NCBI GenBank assembly: GCA_009760855.2
Contig: WPIO01000001.1
Location: 10,912,501-10,976,500, forward strand
Source of the DNA: Cristatella mucedo
Taxonomy: Eukaryota > Bryozoa > Phylactolaemata > Cristatellidae
Length of the DNA: 64,000 nucleotides
Direction: 5' to 3'
The notes below the pieces were generated by a model that saw only the letters and a list, made by a program, of their open reading frames with translations, had not been told where the DNA came from and did no database searches. The translations under genes were made by a program, and so were the position numbers. This document shows, piece after piece, positions 1 through 34,360 of this stretch (its first letter is position 1; every line of letters begins with the position of its first letter).

Positions 1-1094
1 AATAAAGGAAAAAATTAGCAATCGTGCTTTGACCCGATAATCGGTCGGCTAAGGTCTGCTGATGCATTGTGGGATAGTGTGCTGGTGGCTACCTAGTGCT
101 ACAGGTGCTAAGTGGGCCATTGCGCTTGGTAGCTTACTGTCAGACGAATCTGTCGTCAAGATCTCTGAATAGTGATGCTGGGCCGCCAGACGGTCACAGA
201 GGTTAGGTGGTGCTGTCAGCAGCTTACTGAGCACCTACGAAGACTCCGCTGCAGATCACGACCGACTTCAGCTTCGTATCAGTGCAGTCCTTTTTGTCGC
301 TTGTGCAAAGCGTGCATTGTGGCATGCAAGTCGGGCCTTAGCTGTTGTACTGACCTCCGCTTCCTGTTCGTGCATGGTGCTACATGTAACATATTGAAAT
401 GCTGTATGCAATTTCTATACTCCTGCCAGAATTTCTCCTAGAAAAGGCTGGCTGTGTAACTCAGGTGCCGACAAATGGGCCTAAACAAATGCTGGCAGCT
501 TTCCTGCTACTTGTCTGCAATTCATTTTATCACGGCAGTCAAAAGTTGGCTTATTTGCTGTGTGCATCAGCTTGTACATACCGCAGGGTAGGTGGCCAAC
601 ATTGGAGTTTCTCTGTGCACGACAGCAGCCCTCCTCGTCCTAATGAGTAGGGAATCGCTTTGGCTATGTGCTTGTTTAATTATGTCCTCTGCTCGAGCAC
701 AGAAGGCTATGTGCTCCGATTCGGGAATGCGCTGTCCGCTCTTCCTTCCAGAGTGTGATGGCTGTAAATGCAAATTAGCCTGAAACCATGTGGCAGTGAG
801 CTTATGCAGTGCTGCAACTCTACCTGTACCGTGGATCACTTGCTGTGTTCGTGTGTAATTTGTGGGCTTATGTGCGCCTGTGTGCACTTTATGCGCCTGT
901 GTGCACTTTGTGCACTTATGTGCACCTGTCATCAATTAGTTAATATTCTTCTTTTCCGACAAATTCAAAGTGCCTATACAAAGATTTAGTACTCTTAAGA
1001 ATGCTATCTAAATTTATATACTGATATTTGTTACTGACATTACTGTAGGGATATTGCTCTTGCTCTGGAGTGAAACCTCATGTCTTAACGCATT

Positions 1095-1200
1095 CCCCCA
1101 GGACCTCTTAATCTAGATGCTCAGCCCCGAGGCATATGTGAAGCGCCTGAATAGAGATTAAGTTCTCTTGGGGCGCTATATAAATGAATTTATTTATTTG
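1095..1200 (+). mobile_element. SINE2 copy, 3' part with shared stem-loop tail
   Basis: The segment ends GTGAAGCGCC, AGAGATTAAGTTCTCT, GGGGCGCTATATAAATG and then TTTATTTATTTG. That is the same tail as the complete SINE2 copy at 37508–37637 and the LINE A copies. The tRNA-like head is decayed. Confidence 0.6.
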
Positions 1201-1777
1201 TTAACTCTACTGACCCATTTTGACCGACAGAAGAAGCTTGAACTAAGAACAGCTTAGTCTGAGTATTTCCTCATTGAAGCATATGCCTCCGGAAATTGCA
1301 CAATCGCATGTGCATTTCCATTGAGTTCCTGAGGACATCTGTGTGCGGAATAAGCATAAAAAGTAAAAATTAAAGTGTGGCTTATGTGACAGCGGCCTTG
1401 TTTAGTATAAAAACAGATGTGTGTGTGTGCGTGCATACTCACTCTTATTTGTGTGTTCATTGATGCTTCTGATTTTGCATAGAATTCGTGCCCACTGACA
1501 TACTGCTAGATGCGCATTCACACCAGAGTAGTTTGACTGAACTTAATCGCAATAAAAACTCGATGTTGTTTGTGCTTGTCAGTGGCTGGTAGACTTATTG
1601 TAATGCTGTCAGTCTCAGATATTCGTCAGCACGGTTGTTACACTGGAGGCCAGAATCGATTGGACATCAGACCCCAGCTGATACACTGATGAGGCTTGAC
1701 GGAGTAAAACGATTTAGTCCTTTCTGCCTTCACAGCATCCCACACAGCAGCGACTCTCCTTTCATTTTGACCTACAG

Positions 1778-1937
1778 TAGACCCTGTGCATGTCACCCCT
1801 AACTCATGTTATTCATGTTGTTTATCAAGCATGATACCATTCACCACTCGATCGTGTTTCTTTTTCAGCAAATGTAAAGCACCTAAAAACAGACTGAGTT
1901 ATCTGAGGGCACTTTATCAAGTGTATTATTATTATTT
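1778..1937 (+). mobile_element. LINE A (L2-type) 3' end fragment
   Basis: The fragment matches the last 160 bases of the long copy at 49236–51345: CCTGTGCATGTCACCCCTAAC, the AAGCATGAT block, the stem-loop (here AAAGCACC … GGGCACTTT) and an (ATT)n end. The stem shows C-to-T/G-to-A changes at CpG sites, so the copy is old. Confidence 0.8.
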
Positions 1938-2167
1938 TGCGTTTAGTCTTCTAGATGCTTGCTCAGTTTCAAGGTTAATACACCAGGCCGATGCGAGTGA
2001 TAAGTGGTAGAATTGCTAGCCCGAAGTCAATTAGATAGCTTTGGAAGGCTTCTTATTTGTCATGCTAGACTTCTTGCACAGCTGCGGATCAGCCGTTGTT
2101 ACCTGTATCGGCAGAGGCAGACCGTAGAAGCTTCAACAACAGGCACACTTGCATAAACCGCTTGTAG

Positions 2168-24649
<22,482 letters not shown>

Positions 24650-25793
24650 TCGGGATGATACCTGGCGTTGCTGGCCTAAGTAGCCTAGATTCGATAGCAG
24701 CACGCACAGGTTACACACTTATTTAATACACATGACATTGTCACCGGACATTACAATCTGCAGATCAGAGTGGCATCGGGCAGGCACTACGGCTGTGGCC
24801 GTTCCCGAGCATGAGCCCCGATATGGGCATTTGCTACCTAGTCGTAAGCTAGGAGCTAATGCATGTGGAAGTGCCCTAGTCATTCTTCATTTTGCAGCAA
24901 AAGTTTGGTACTACGCCGTTGTTCGTGTACATCGATGCTATAGGCGCCTGCTGGCTGCACACACTGCCTGTGTGCTGTGTGTGCTAGCAAGCTTTACAAA
25001 AAAAATGCGAAAGCTGTAATTATTCTCCATCTTTCTTGCTCGAGTTATCGGTATCTACCAACAGTTTTCTTTCTCAGTATTGTTGCGGTGTTAGTCGTGA
25101 GACTCCAAAATAGGCAGGTAACTGACCGACCGGTTGGTCATCCCGAAAACGAGCATGCAGATGATACTCTTTTTTTCTAGGATAAAGTATTAGGAGCGGA
25201 CCGCGGGCATTGATGGTGTATGCCATCTCTTCTTTCATTTCTTTTTTATGTGTTCAAAGCCTGGTCTTGTAGGTGAAGTTTGTCATCTTTGCTACCATTT
25301 GCTAGTGGTTCGTGCCATTGTTCTGTCCGATCGTCTGGCGTGAAATGTAAGCCTGTCGCGGCCGCACAGCTGCAGCGTGGCACTAGCAGAAGCTCGCGGC
25401 AGCTGTGACAGGAGGGAGCTTTAGAAAACTGCACAGGCAACCATGTGAAGCAGGGAAGCATGCCCTCAGATGCTTCGCAGTGTTGAAGCTTGTGATTCTG
25501 TCTCAGTTTGCATCTGTCTTTGTTTTGCGTTGTTTTGTATATAGTCGGTGTCACAGAGCCAGAGATCGGCGACTGTTGTACCAGCCTCAATAAACGTGCA
25601 TCTGTCTTGTCAGTGACAGCAGGACAGATGTTGCTGATTCTGCTTGATCTTGGAGATGCCCCAATCAAATTACGAGCTTATGAGCACCAAGAATATTAAA
25701 TTTGAAGTACTGACAGATCTTGGTCGAAAAATAGTACGGTACCTACTAGCATTAGCTAGGTGCAAATAAACAGCAGTGGTGCCACATCAGTAA
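24650..25793 (+). other. GNAO 3' untranslated and downstream region
   Basis: No coding exon is seen. It probably holds the 3' UTR, ending near the AATAAA at 25589. One member of a diverged repeat pair (25338–25550, partner at 26206–26410) lies here. Confidence 0.5.
25589..25594 (+). promoter_or_regulatory. Candidate polyadenylation signal for GNAO
   Basis: An AATAAA lies about 940 bases after the GNAO stop, followed by a TG-rich stretch (GTGCATCTGTCTTGTCAGTG) that could act as a downstream element. Other AATAAA-like words occur nearby, for example around 25764. This is a candidate only. Confidence 0.35.
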
Positions 25794-25967
25794 GAACCGT
25801 TGGGGCAACGTTTTATCGGGCCTATTTTTCTGTTTGTCCTACTGCATTTTGCCGCAGCTGACGCTGATAATGAACTGATTGAACCGTTGGGGCATCGTTT
25901 TATCAGGCCTATTTTTCTGTTTGTCCTACTGCATTTTGCCGCAGCTGACGCTGGTAATGAACTGATT
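25794..25967. repeat. 87-base tandem duplication, two units
   Basis: Units 25794–25880 and 25881–25967 start GAACCGTTGGGGCA and differ at only a few positions. The length is a multiple of three and one frame is open through both units, but there is no other sign of coding. Confidence 0.9.
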
Positions 25968-26205
25968 AGGCAACACTGCTAATGTGCTAGCAATCGTTAG
26001 CTAGATAGACCTAGTTGGATGCAGGTATCCAAGCAATGAGTACCAAGAGTGGGGTATATGAAATAGAACCATTAACAGCGATTTCTGTTCAGATCTGTGG
26101 CAACGGAGTAATTGCCTTCGACGATGGAAGCTTTAGTTTAACTCAGCCGACCTAATCAAATCACCCGATTTGACGAGACCCCATTTAACCCCCTCATTGG
26201 AAACT

Positions 26206-26410
26206 CAGCGTGAAGTGTAAGAATATGGCAGCCCGAAACTGCAGCATGGCTCATAGGCAGAATCTCATAGGTGCTGTAGGAGCTTAAGAAAGCTACACAG
26301 ACAGGCGTATGAGACAGGGAAGTATGCTCTGAAGCTTTGTCGTGCCTGAGCTTGTGATTCTATCCCTGTGAAATCGCATGTGTTTCCTTTTTGTGTTCAT
26401 ATGTGAATAC
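26206..26410. repeat. Diverged direct repeat of 25338–25550
   Basis: Shared ordered blocks include GTGAAxTGTAAG, CTGCAGCxTGGC, GAGCTTxAGAAA, AGACAGGGAAGTATGCxCT and GAGCTTGTGATTCTxTC. Both copies run in the same direction, so this is an old duplication or two copies of an unnamed repeat. Confidence 0.6.
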
Positions 26411-26632
26411 CTCCCACCCCTGATTGTGATGCTTCCACGAAGGATACTCGTAGGTTGTTACGGTCGGTGCAAATCTTTAAAGCGCTTCTCACAAGAGGAG
26501 AGCTCTCACATTTTTCAGATTGGGCGAATGTTCCAATTGGTCAGTTCCATTGGAAGCTATAATTTTAAGATATGACATTAATGATAGCAATGTCAAATGT
26601 ACATGGCTCACTAAGATAATTAAATCTCTTAA

Positions 26633-27735
26633 AAAATAATAATAATAATGCACTTGATAAAGCACCCTCAGAAAACTCAATCTCTCTCTCTAGGGGCTTT
26701 ACATTTGCTGCAAAGGGAAATGCAATTTAATGGTGAGTAATATCATGCTTGATAAACAAACAAAATGAATAACATGGTTAGGGGTGACATGCACAGGGTC
26801 AGCATGCAAATGTGGTTAGTGGCAGCATGCACAGTGTCAGCACACATAAGCACGTGAAGGACGAATCACAGGGACCCACTAAATGCTGTCCTAAATAGGT
26901 GTGTTTTTAAGTTCTTTTTAAATGTGGTCAAGTCAGGGGATGTTCTGACGTAGGTCGAGAGGGAGTTCCAGGCTTTGGGAGCATAGGAACTAAATGCACG
27001 GTCTCCAAGGGATTTGAGGTTTGAACGAGGTATTGGTAGACAGTTTGATTCCGAAAAGCGGGTGGTACGATGCTTGGCCTGATGGGGGAGTATGTCGGAG
27101 AGATAGGCTGGAGCCATAGAACGAAGGGACCTAAAAGTGAGCGACAAAACCTTGAAGTCAATCCGGTGCTTGACTGGTAGCCAGTGCAGGTCGGCGAGAA
27201 GTGGTGTGATGTGGCAACTGCGACGCTCACGACAGACAAGCCTAGCTGCAGAGTTTTGCACCAGTTGCAATCGCACAGGCCAGTAGGCCAGCAAGCAGTG
27301 AGTTGCAGAAGTCGAGGCGGGATGTCACGAATGCATGGACCAACTTAGACGTGGTATCCTTATCTAAACAAGCCCGAATTTTAGCAATGTTATGTAGCTG
27401 AAAGTAGGCAGATTTGACTGTGGAGCTGATGTGGTCGTCTAACGAGAGGTCACTTTGGAACATGACACCTAGATTTCGAGCTGATTCAACTGGAGATATG
27501 CTGGCAGAGCCAATTTTGAGTTTCAGCCTTTCCAATTTCTGAATCACACTGGGTTTGCCCATAACTAGTAAGTTAGTTTTATCATCGTTTAGTTTTAGAA
27601 AATTTGCTGCCATCCATGTGCGGATGTCATCAATACATGCAGCAAGTGAGTTGAGAGAATTTGAGGTGCTCGAAGGCTGGGAGGGATCAAAGCAAAGGTA
27701 CAACTGAGTGTCATCCGCATAGAAGTGAAAGCCCG
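26633..27735 (-). mobile_element. LINE A (L2-type) copy, 5'-truncated
   Basis: The 3' end is at left: (AAT)n, then the stem-loop in reverse. Minus-strand frames 27703–27242 and 27294–26866 give the reverse transcriptase from LYLCFDPSQP and SWMAANFLKLND-type blocks to PKAWNSL. A frameshift near 27260 separates them. It is truncated just after the segment coding GFHFY, so the catalytic YADD box is absent or at the edge. Confidence 0.92.
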
Positions 27736-27953
27736 GTGCTTATGTGTGCTGACACTGTTGCTGCTACTAACCATATCTACATGTTGACCCTATGCATGCC
27801 ACATTTTACAATGTTATGCTTGATAAAAATACGAATGTTACCACTAATCATTTGGTCATGCTTTCTTTAAAGCATCTGTAAAGTGCTTAGAAAGAGATTA
27901 AGTTCTCTGAGGGTGATAGACAAATGTATTATTATAATTATTATCTCAAAATA
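27736..27953 (+). mobile_element. LINE A 3' end fragment, back to back with the previous copy
   Basis: It begins GGTGCTTATGTGTGCTGACA, continues through the ACCCTATGCATGCCAC block and the stem-loop AAAGTGCT … AGAGATTAAGTTCTCT, and ends in ATTATTATAATTATTAT. It abuts the 5' break of the minus-strand copy with no gap. Confidence 0.88.
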
Positions 27954-30150
27954 TTTGTGAATGTTGTAAAGAGATCATTACTGTTAGATATATTTAAAAA
28001 AAAGGCCTGGAGATTGGCTCCTTCTGCACACAGCTTCAGATGCTCCAAATGACAGTTCGAATGGGAATACATGCTTCCATTTTGATGGATGGGTCTAAAA
28101 ATGTTTCTGGGTGGCAACCCTTAGGCACGGAGCTTCAGTTTCTCCAGAAGTGAAGCATTATAGTTCTTATTCTTCGATAAAAATGAAAAGGCTGCTAGTG
28201 CAGAGTTCTAGCTATTCTAGAGTGTTAGCCCGAGTTCAGAGCGAATTTCCAGACGGGTCTATCCATTTTTTAAGGGATCGATCGTATTTTTGAAGGCGAT
28301 AAGGCAGTAATACTTACTACATAGGTGTCTTGAGACCTGCCGATCGACATGCAAATATTGGCTATTCGAACGAGATTTTTGTGTACAGTTGGGTCAAGAG
28401 AGGCTTCTAAGCAATGGCACATCGGTACAGAGAATCAGGCCCCCCAAGTGGCGAATAATAGTTTTTGAGATGAGCTAAAGAGCTTTTAGGTACGATGTAC
28501 CATCGATGAGAAGCTTCCAAGTTTTTTGCCAGATCTTGAGCTATAAAAGCCGGCCAAGCAGGCAGCCTTCAGAGTGCGGTTTTAGGTTTTTCAAATAGAA
28601 GTGCCGATTTATTTCTTGACAATAGTGTTGAAAGAGGTTTAAGATTGCCCACCTTTGACTTGGAGCTTTGGCTGTCTCTATAAAAAAGCTTTCCTGGGAA
28701 GAATTTTGGAGATAATACCTTGGCCTCGTATCATGCCCGGCAATGTCGATGCTTTGCCTATATGCCAAATCCAGGCAACACCTTGGTCAACAACAATCTT
28801 CAACCAAAAGAAAGGGACATCTCATTTTAGTGTGCTCGGAATACCTGACGGAATAAACATACTGTTACTAGTGGTGCATATCATATCCGTTACACACGAT
28901 GAAGGTAGGCATCGGAATAGGTTTCGAAAATCATCTTTACGAAGCCAAACGGTAGCTCATCATGCTAAACATTACGAATATGCATACCTTTATTGAGGGT
29001 CAGAACCCATCAGTTTCGTATTGTCTTAATTTTCGCATCCACTGAAATTATCACTGGCAGTATTTGTATTCTTACTTTGTAAAAAACAAAACTATTTTAT
29101 CTTTGTTCCTGGTGAGTTTTTTTTACTTTGCATGTTTATTATTTATTTATTTATGCCTCATCAGTTTGAAGATGTCTGTTATTCCCCACAAATTTTGATT
29201 TTATGACCAAGACATTTAAATCTCCTTAATAATAATAATAATAATAATGCACTTGATAAAGCGCCCTCGGAGAACTAACACTCCTTCTAGGCACTTCACA
29301 TTTGCAGCATTATTTCTAGAAAACTAACGAATACAGCAATACATAAAAGTCAAGTTTTGTGTAAGAAAAACTAAATCAAAATATGTTATTCATGTGCAGT
29401 GCGACTAGTAAATCTAAACTGTAATAAAATTCAATCAAGTATTCATAAAAAAGTAAGACATCAGTATTAAATGTCTGTCTTAATCATTTATCTTTAAACA
29501 AAGACGTTGAAGCATAGTATATATCCGTCGTTCTAAGCATAAATTTATCACAATTATTATTACCTTCCTTAATAATAATTTCCAATAATCGAACAATATA
29601 TAACACGATTTTTTTCTTAGTTAGTAAGTGTCATTTTCTTATTGCTGAAACCATAAAAATATAGAAAACTAGCTTGCTACTATGAAAAATCACCTTGAAA
29701 ACTTCAATGTTGCATTAGAAGGCCTGTATGAGTGTCCACTGACCTAGCTGGTGAGCCCACCCAACAGATTGCCCTACTTAGTGAGACCAATATCTGTGAT
29801 CAAGTAGCAGAGGTCTCGTTTGGTAGAGACCACATTTCTCTCCTCAGATCTACATCGGAAATTGCATCTGGTTCTACAACGTCGTTCTCGCTCACGGACT
29901 TGCTGCTCTCACCTGAAGATGGCTGGTCTCTCTTCGGAGGAGCAAGTTCTTGAAGCTCCGGGCAGTGTTGCACCAGGGCAATGGAGGAAAGGAGATCAGG
30001 ATATAAGACAGCAGTCAATTTTTTACCAGTACAATACTGTGAAGGTTCAACCACACAAAAGAAGTGGTTGCTGAAGTGGCCACTAGGCTCTACCAACTTC
30101 CTGGGAGAGCAAATGTTATGGCTCCTTTACCCTCTGCCCTTTCCTACTAG
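27954..30150. other. Intergenic spacer between GNAO and UBE2E, part 1
   Basis: Apart from the LINE A tail at 29227–29315, I recognise nothing here. It is AT-rich, especially 29000–29720. Open frames such as 28768–28541(-) and 28655–28996(+) overlap each other on opposite strands and show no known family. Confidence 0.5.
29227..29315 (-). mobile_element. LINE A 3' tail fragment
   Basis: (TAA)n is followed by TGCACTTGATAAAGCGCCCT and TTCTAGGCACTTCACATTTG, the reverse of the LINE A stem-loop. The similarity ends soon after, so this is a very short 5'-truncated insertion. Confidence 0.8.
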
Positions 30151-32058
30151 ATAATAACAATGTCATTATTACATTAGTAAAGAATCCAGGAGAACTTAAT
30201 CTCTTTCTAGGCACTTTACATTTGCTGCAACGGCAGCATGATCGAATGGTTAGTAATAGCATGCTCAATGACAACAAACATAACACGGTGAGCCGTGATG
30301 GCACATTAGGTGAGGCGGTTGCTTTCACGACCTTGTTCCCGAGGTCGCGGGTTCGATTCTTGCAGTGGACGATTCTTTATCGCCATTGCAAGTGGTGGTG
30401 ATAGCCGTAAAGGTTCTTCTATCGCTATACAAAAAGAGGCTGTTTAATCAGCTAGGATTTATATATTTATTTTTATGGTTAGAGGTGATATGCACAGGGT
30501 CAGCATGCAAATATGGTTAGTGGCACCTTGCAAAGTGTCAGCACGCATAAGTGCACAGATTATGAATCATAAGGACCCGCAAATGCTGTGATAAATATAT
30601 GCTTTTTTTGCTTTTTTTTAAATGTCGACATGCCAGGGGATGTCGTGCCATCAGTCGGAGTGCATTCCAGGCTTTCGGATTATAAGAACTTCAGGCACGG
30701 TCTCCAATGGATACGAGGTACCTAGGAGGTGTAGCTAAATGATTTGATTCAGAGAAGCAGGTGGTACGATGCTTAGCTGGTGGATGAGTAGATCTGATAT
30801 GTAGGCTGGAGCCGAAGAATGAATAGACTTAAAAGTGAGGGACAGAACTTTGAAGTCAATGCCCTGCTTGACCGGTAGCCAGTGCAGACCGGGGAGATGT
30901 GATGTGGTAACTGCTACGCTCAAGACAGACACACAGCTGCAGAGTTTTGCACCAGTTGCAAGCGTCGAGTGCACAGGCCAGTAGACCAGCAAGCAGTGAG
31001 TTACAGAGGTCAAGAGGGGATGTCACAAATGCATGGACCAATTTAGATGTGGTATCCCTGTCTCAACGCAGCCGAATTTTAGCAATGTTATGTAGCTGAA
31101 AATAGGCAGACTTGACTGGAGCTGATGTGGTCGTCTAATGAAAGGTCACTTTGGAACATGACACCTAGATTTCGTGCAGATTCAACAGAACATATGTTGG
31201 CACAGCCGATTTTGAGCGTTAGGTTTTCAATTTCTGAATCACACTTGATTTGCCCATTACTAGTAAGTTGGTTGTATCATCATTCAATTTAAGAAAGTTT
31301 GCTGCCATCCATGTGTGGATGTCATTAATATATGCAGCAAGGGAGTTGAGAGAATTCGACGTGCTGGAGGGTTGCAAAGGATCAAAGAAAAGGTACAGCT
31401 GAGTGTGGTCTGCATAGAAGTGAAAGCCTAAGTTGTGCATGGCAATCCCATCGGCAAGAGGGAGGGTATAAACCACGAAAAGAACCGGACCAGGTACAGA
31501 CCTCTGAGGTACCCCATACTTCAGTGGTTCATCAGATGATAATTTATTGGCTCACATCAATACTCTGTAGTCCCCCACTGAGATAGGATCCTAACCATTG
31601 CAGTGCAGTACCAGTGATGCCCAGGCGAGAAGAGAGGCGCTCGAGAAGGACTTGGGGATAGATAATATCAAAGCTGCAGAAATATCGAGAAAAACAAGTC
31701 AAGACACGGCACCTAAGCCTCCATTCTTGAGGAGGTCGTTATGCACTCGAAGCAATGCTGACTCTGTGGAATTATAAAACCAGTCTGGAATTTACTAACA
31801 AGGTTTGAAGTTTCAATATTTGAGTTCAGCTGATCTGCCACAATTCGTTTCAATGTCTTTGATGGAAATGGCAGAAAAGAGACTGGGCAGAAGTTGCTCA
31901 AGTTCTCTTATTCTAGTGTTGTTTCCTTGAGTAGTGGCCTGCCTACAGCCTTTTAAAAGGTGCTTGGACATGACCTAAGGCTAACGAAATATTGATTATA
32001 TTAGTTATTCATGGCAGCAGCAAATCTATGCAATGTAGAAGCAGGACAGTTAGAATAA
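30151..32058 (-). mobile_element. LINE A copy, long, split by a SINE1
   Basis: The 3' end is at left. The copy is interrupted at 30287–30473 by a SINE1 on the plus strand and then resumes at about 30474. Minus-strand frames carry RT blocks FHFYADHTQLYLFFDPLQPS (the YADD Asp pair is broken to ADH), ANFLKLNDDTTNLLVMGKS and, near 31900–31713, SNFCPVSFLPFPSKTLKRIV. Many frameshifts show it is dead. Confidence 0.9.
30287..30473 (+). mobile_element. SINE1 copy nested in LINE A
   Basis: It is nearly full length: GGTGAGCCGTGATGGCACAT, B box GTCGCGGGTTCGATTC, GATAGCCGTAAAGGTTCTTC, and TTTATATATTTATTTTTA at the end. It sits where intact LINE A copies read continuously (AACATGGTTAGGGG), so it inserted after the LINE. 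Confidence 0.93.
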
Positions 32059-32204
32059 AGGTATAGAGAACTACTAACAAAGTAACATTATAGTAATGAG
32101 TAAACTTAAATTATACACCAATTATTAACACAAGATATTTTGAGCAAAATTTGTGCATGTATGTATGTATATATGTACCTCTGTCTGTACCACTATCAAA
32201 GCCA

Positions 32205-33225
32205 TAAAGTCTATTTGGGTGTTACCCGGGAGAGTTTTGTAAAGTGCACTCACAGCCTAAGCGGCTTTTGGTACGCTTTCGGTAGCCAACAAACATCATC
32301 TTACGCAGCAAAGAGAAAGTGAGAGGCAGGGCTGAGTCAGGAGAGCAGTTGAGGATGTGTGCAGTACGGAAGTAGCAGCTCAGGACAGCTGGGAAAGATG
32401 TGCCATAGTCGGCAGCAGGAGAGTAGACGTCGTTACATAAGAAATGTAACAAAATAAATAATACATATTTATATATATCGCACCCTCAGAGAACTGAATC
32501 TGTTTCTAGGTACTATACAGATGCTGTATGTCTTAATCATAGTATAGAAAGTATAGTATAGAAAGTATAAGTATAGTATAATGTATAGAAGTATAGAAGA
32601 ATAGAAAGTATAAGTATAAGAATAAGAAAGCATTAAGTTTAGAAAGCATTTCCAAGTGATAGGTGGTAACATCCCTAAGCAGCAGGCAAGGTGTAAGCAC
32701 GCATATGCACACGAAGGACCAATCACCAAGACCCACTAAATGCAGTAATAAACAGATGTTTTAAGCTTCTTTACAGCTTTGGTATACATGCGCACACCCA
32801 TTGACAGTTACATTCACACACACGAACACACAAATACACACGTGTGCAAGCACGTGCACACGCACCAAGCGTTACGACAGGAGGACAGCTTGGCTGTCTT
32901 CGATCAACAAATCGAGGTGATAATAAAGAACCAAAACCATCAGTGCTAGCAGAAATTAACACCATCAAAGGCCTAGTCATTAACAACCTTCTCGTCGGCT
33001 GGTGCTGCTCTTCAGCTGAGCTTGGACTGAGTGGGGTCGAGCTCGCACGCATCTGAGCGAGCACGTGCGGTACTCACACTTATGCCTAGGACCTACCGAA
33101 CAAGAGCTTCTGTCGGCAACGGTCTTTTAGTGGAGGAATTGGAACAGCTGATTTTGTCCTTACAGGACTTAAGGGCACGAGGAGGCTGAAAATTGTGCTG
33201 CAGTTCAGCTAGGTATACAGGAGCC
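32205..33225 (-). mobile_element. LINE B fragment, split by a younger insertion
   Basis: Segments 32205–32448 and about 33086–33225 are consecutive in the uninterrupted copy at 4690–5200. About 640 bases, including a LINE A tail, lie between them. Minus-strand peptides include DYGTSFPAVLSCYF and RKMMFVGYRKRTKSRLGCEC. Confidence 0.8.
32452..32775 (-). mobile_element. LINE A 3' end inserted in LINE B
   Basis: ATCGCACCCTCAGAGAACTG and TTTCTAGGTACTATACAGAT are the reversed stem-loop. CACGAAGGACCAATCAC and ACCCACTAAATGC mark the LINE A 3' region. A run of TATAGAAAG/TATAAG repeats at about 32540–32630 has expanded inside it. Confidence 0.75.
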
Positions 33226-33364
33226 ATGTCTTGGCATCTTTCCTTCCAGAGATTTCTTGCAGCTCACACGGTTGACATGAGGTGCCAAATTTCGTCCTGA
33301 TTCCCCACATAAGACTGGCATCCTCTGCCCTTCGACTTAACCCCCCTAGTGTCCTTCCCTCTTT

Positions 33365-33540
33365 GATCGCGTGATGGGTCGTGATAGCCCAGCAGGCAGC
33401 GCTCGACCTTCACGGCCGAGGTCGTGGGTTTGAATCTTGCAATGAGCGATCCTTTATCGCCAAATGCAAGCGGTGGTCATAGCCGTGAAGGCTCTTCTGC
33501 TGCTATACAAATGAGACTGTTAAGTCAGATAATATTTTCT
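33365..33540 (+). mobile_element. SINE1 copy
   Basis: It contains GATGGGTCGTGATAGCCCAG, B box GGTCGTGGGTTTGAATC, CATAGCCGTGAAGGCTCTTC and GCTATACAAATGAGACTG. It is more mutated than the copies at 30287 and 61347. Confidence 0.85.
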
Positions 33541-33659
33541 TATGGCAAACCTGTGTCACCCAAAAGTTGGAAGGCCTAACTTTCCAAAAAAAAAGTTCAA
33601 CTAGCATCACTCCTGTGACTTCTGCCTGTAATCTATTTACAACGTGTACTATTTCACAA

Positions 33660-34360
33660 CGACTTGACACCAGATGAGCGCACTTTCTCCACTGTCGAAT
33701 CGGCCTACTTTCAGCTAAGGAGCAATGGCAAAATCGGGGCATGTTAAGATAAAAATACGAAACCCAAACTGGTAAACACATGTGTGACATCCCGTCTATA
33801 TTATTGCAATTCCCTTCATTCAGGACTCGTGGCCTCTGCCCCTGAGTGTCTTTAACTGGCAAAAAACTCAGCTGGTTAACTAGCTCGGCTGCTCTGTGGT
33901 CCATTGCATAACTGCTACGTCACACCACTTCTTTCTGAGCTTCACTGGCTTCGTATCCAGCATAGAATCAATTTTTTTAAGCCCCTCAGTCTGACGACCA
34001 GGTTGCTTCACTCGCTTGCACCTATTGCCTGCATCACCTATCTGACTTTATTGTTCCTCAGCATCACTGTCATCGCACTGTAGTCCTTGCACTAAACTGA
34101 AATATTTTTGTGCTCGAGTCTTCAGCTCAAATGCACCAGAAATCTGGGATTTTCTTTCGACTCAGGTCACTATCTTCATCATTTAAGTCTTCAGCTAAGC
34201 ATCTGTTCCGGTCAGCTGTCTTTAAGCTAATCCGGATCGAAGTTTCCAAAAATGTTTCGGTCTCAGAGCTATTAGGATGTGCATTTGCAACGCACTCGGT
34301 GGTACACCAAAATCAGCCCGTCTCGTTGCCCTTGGGAACTACATTTTAACATTCTCCATA
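33660..34360 (+). mobile_element. Old LINE reverse transcriptase fragment
   Basis: Broken frames recall the LINE A region: TGTCGAATCGGCCTACTTTC for STVKSAYFQL, GACATCCCGTCTATATTA for TSRLDFC and CTTCACTGGCTTCGTATCCA for LHWLPV. It is more diverged than the other copies and has no ATT tail. Confidence 0.65.

Larger units (their letters stand above)
1..2167 (+). other. GNAO intron upstream of exon 4
   Basis: This should be the 3' part of the intron before exon 4. I see no coding exon in it. It contains a short run of degenerate repeats of TGTGCACTTT type at about 865–930, a SINE2-like copy near 1095–1200, and a LINE A 3' end at 1778–1937. The open frames here are short and lack any family motif. 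Confidence 0.6.

Noticed and set aside
25246-25668. 140-codon minus-strand frame downstream of GNAO
   Set aside because: It overlaps the diverged repeat 25338–25550 and carries no motif. The repeat partner does not keep the frame.
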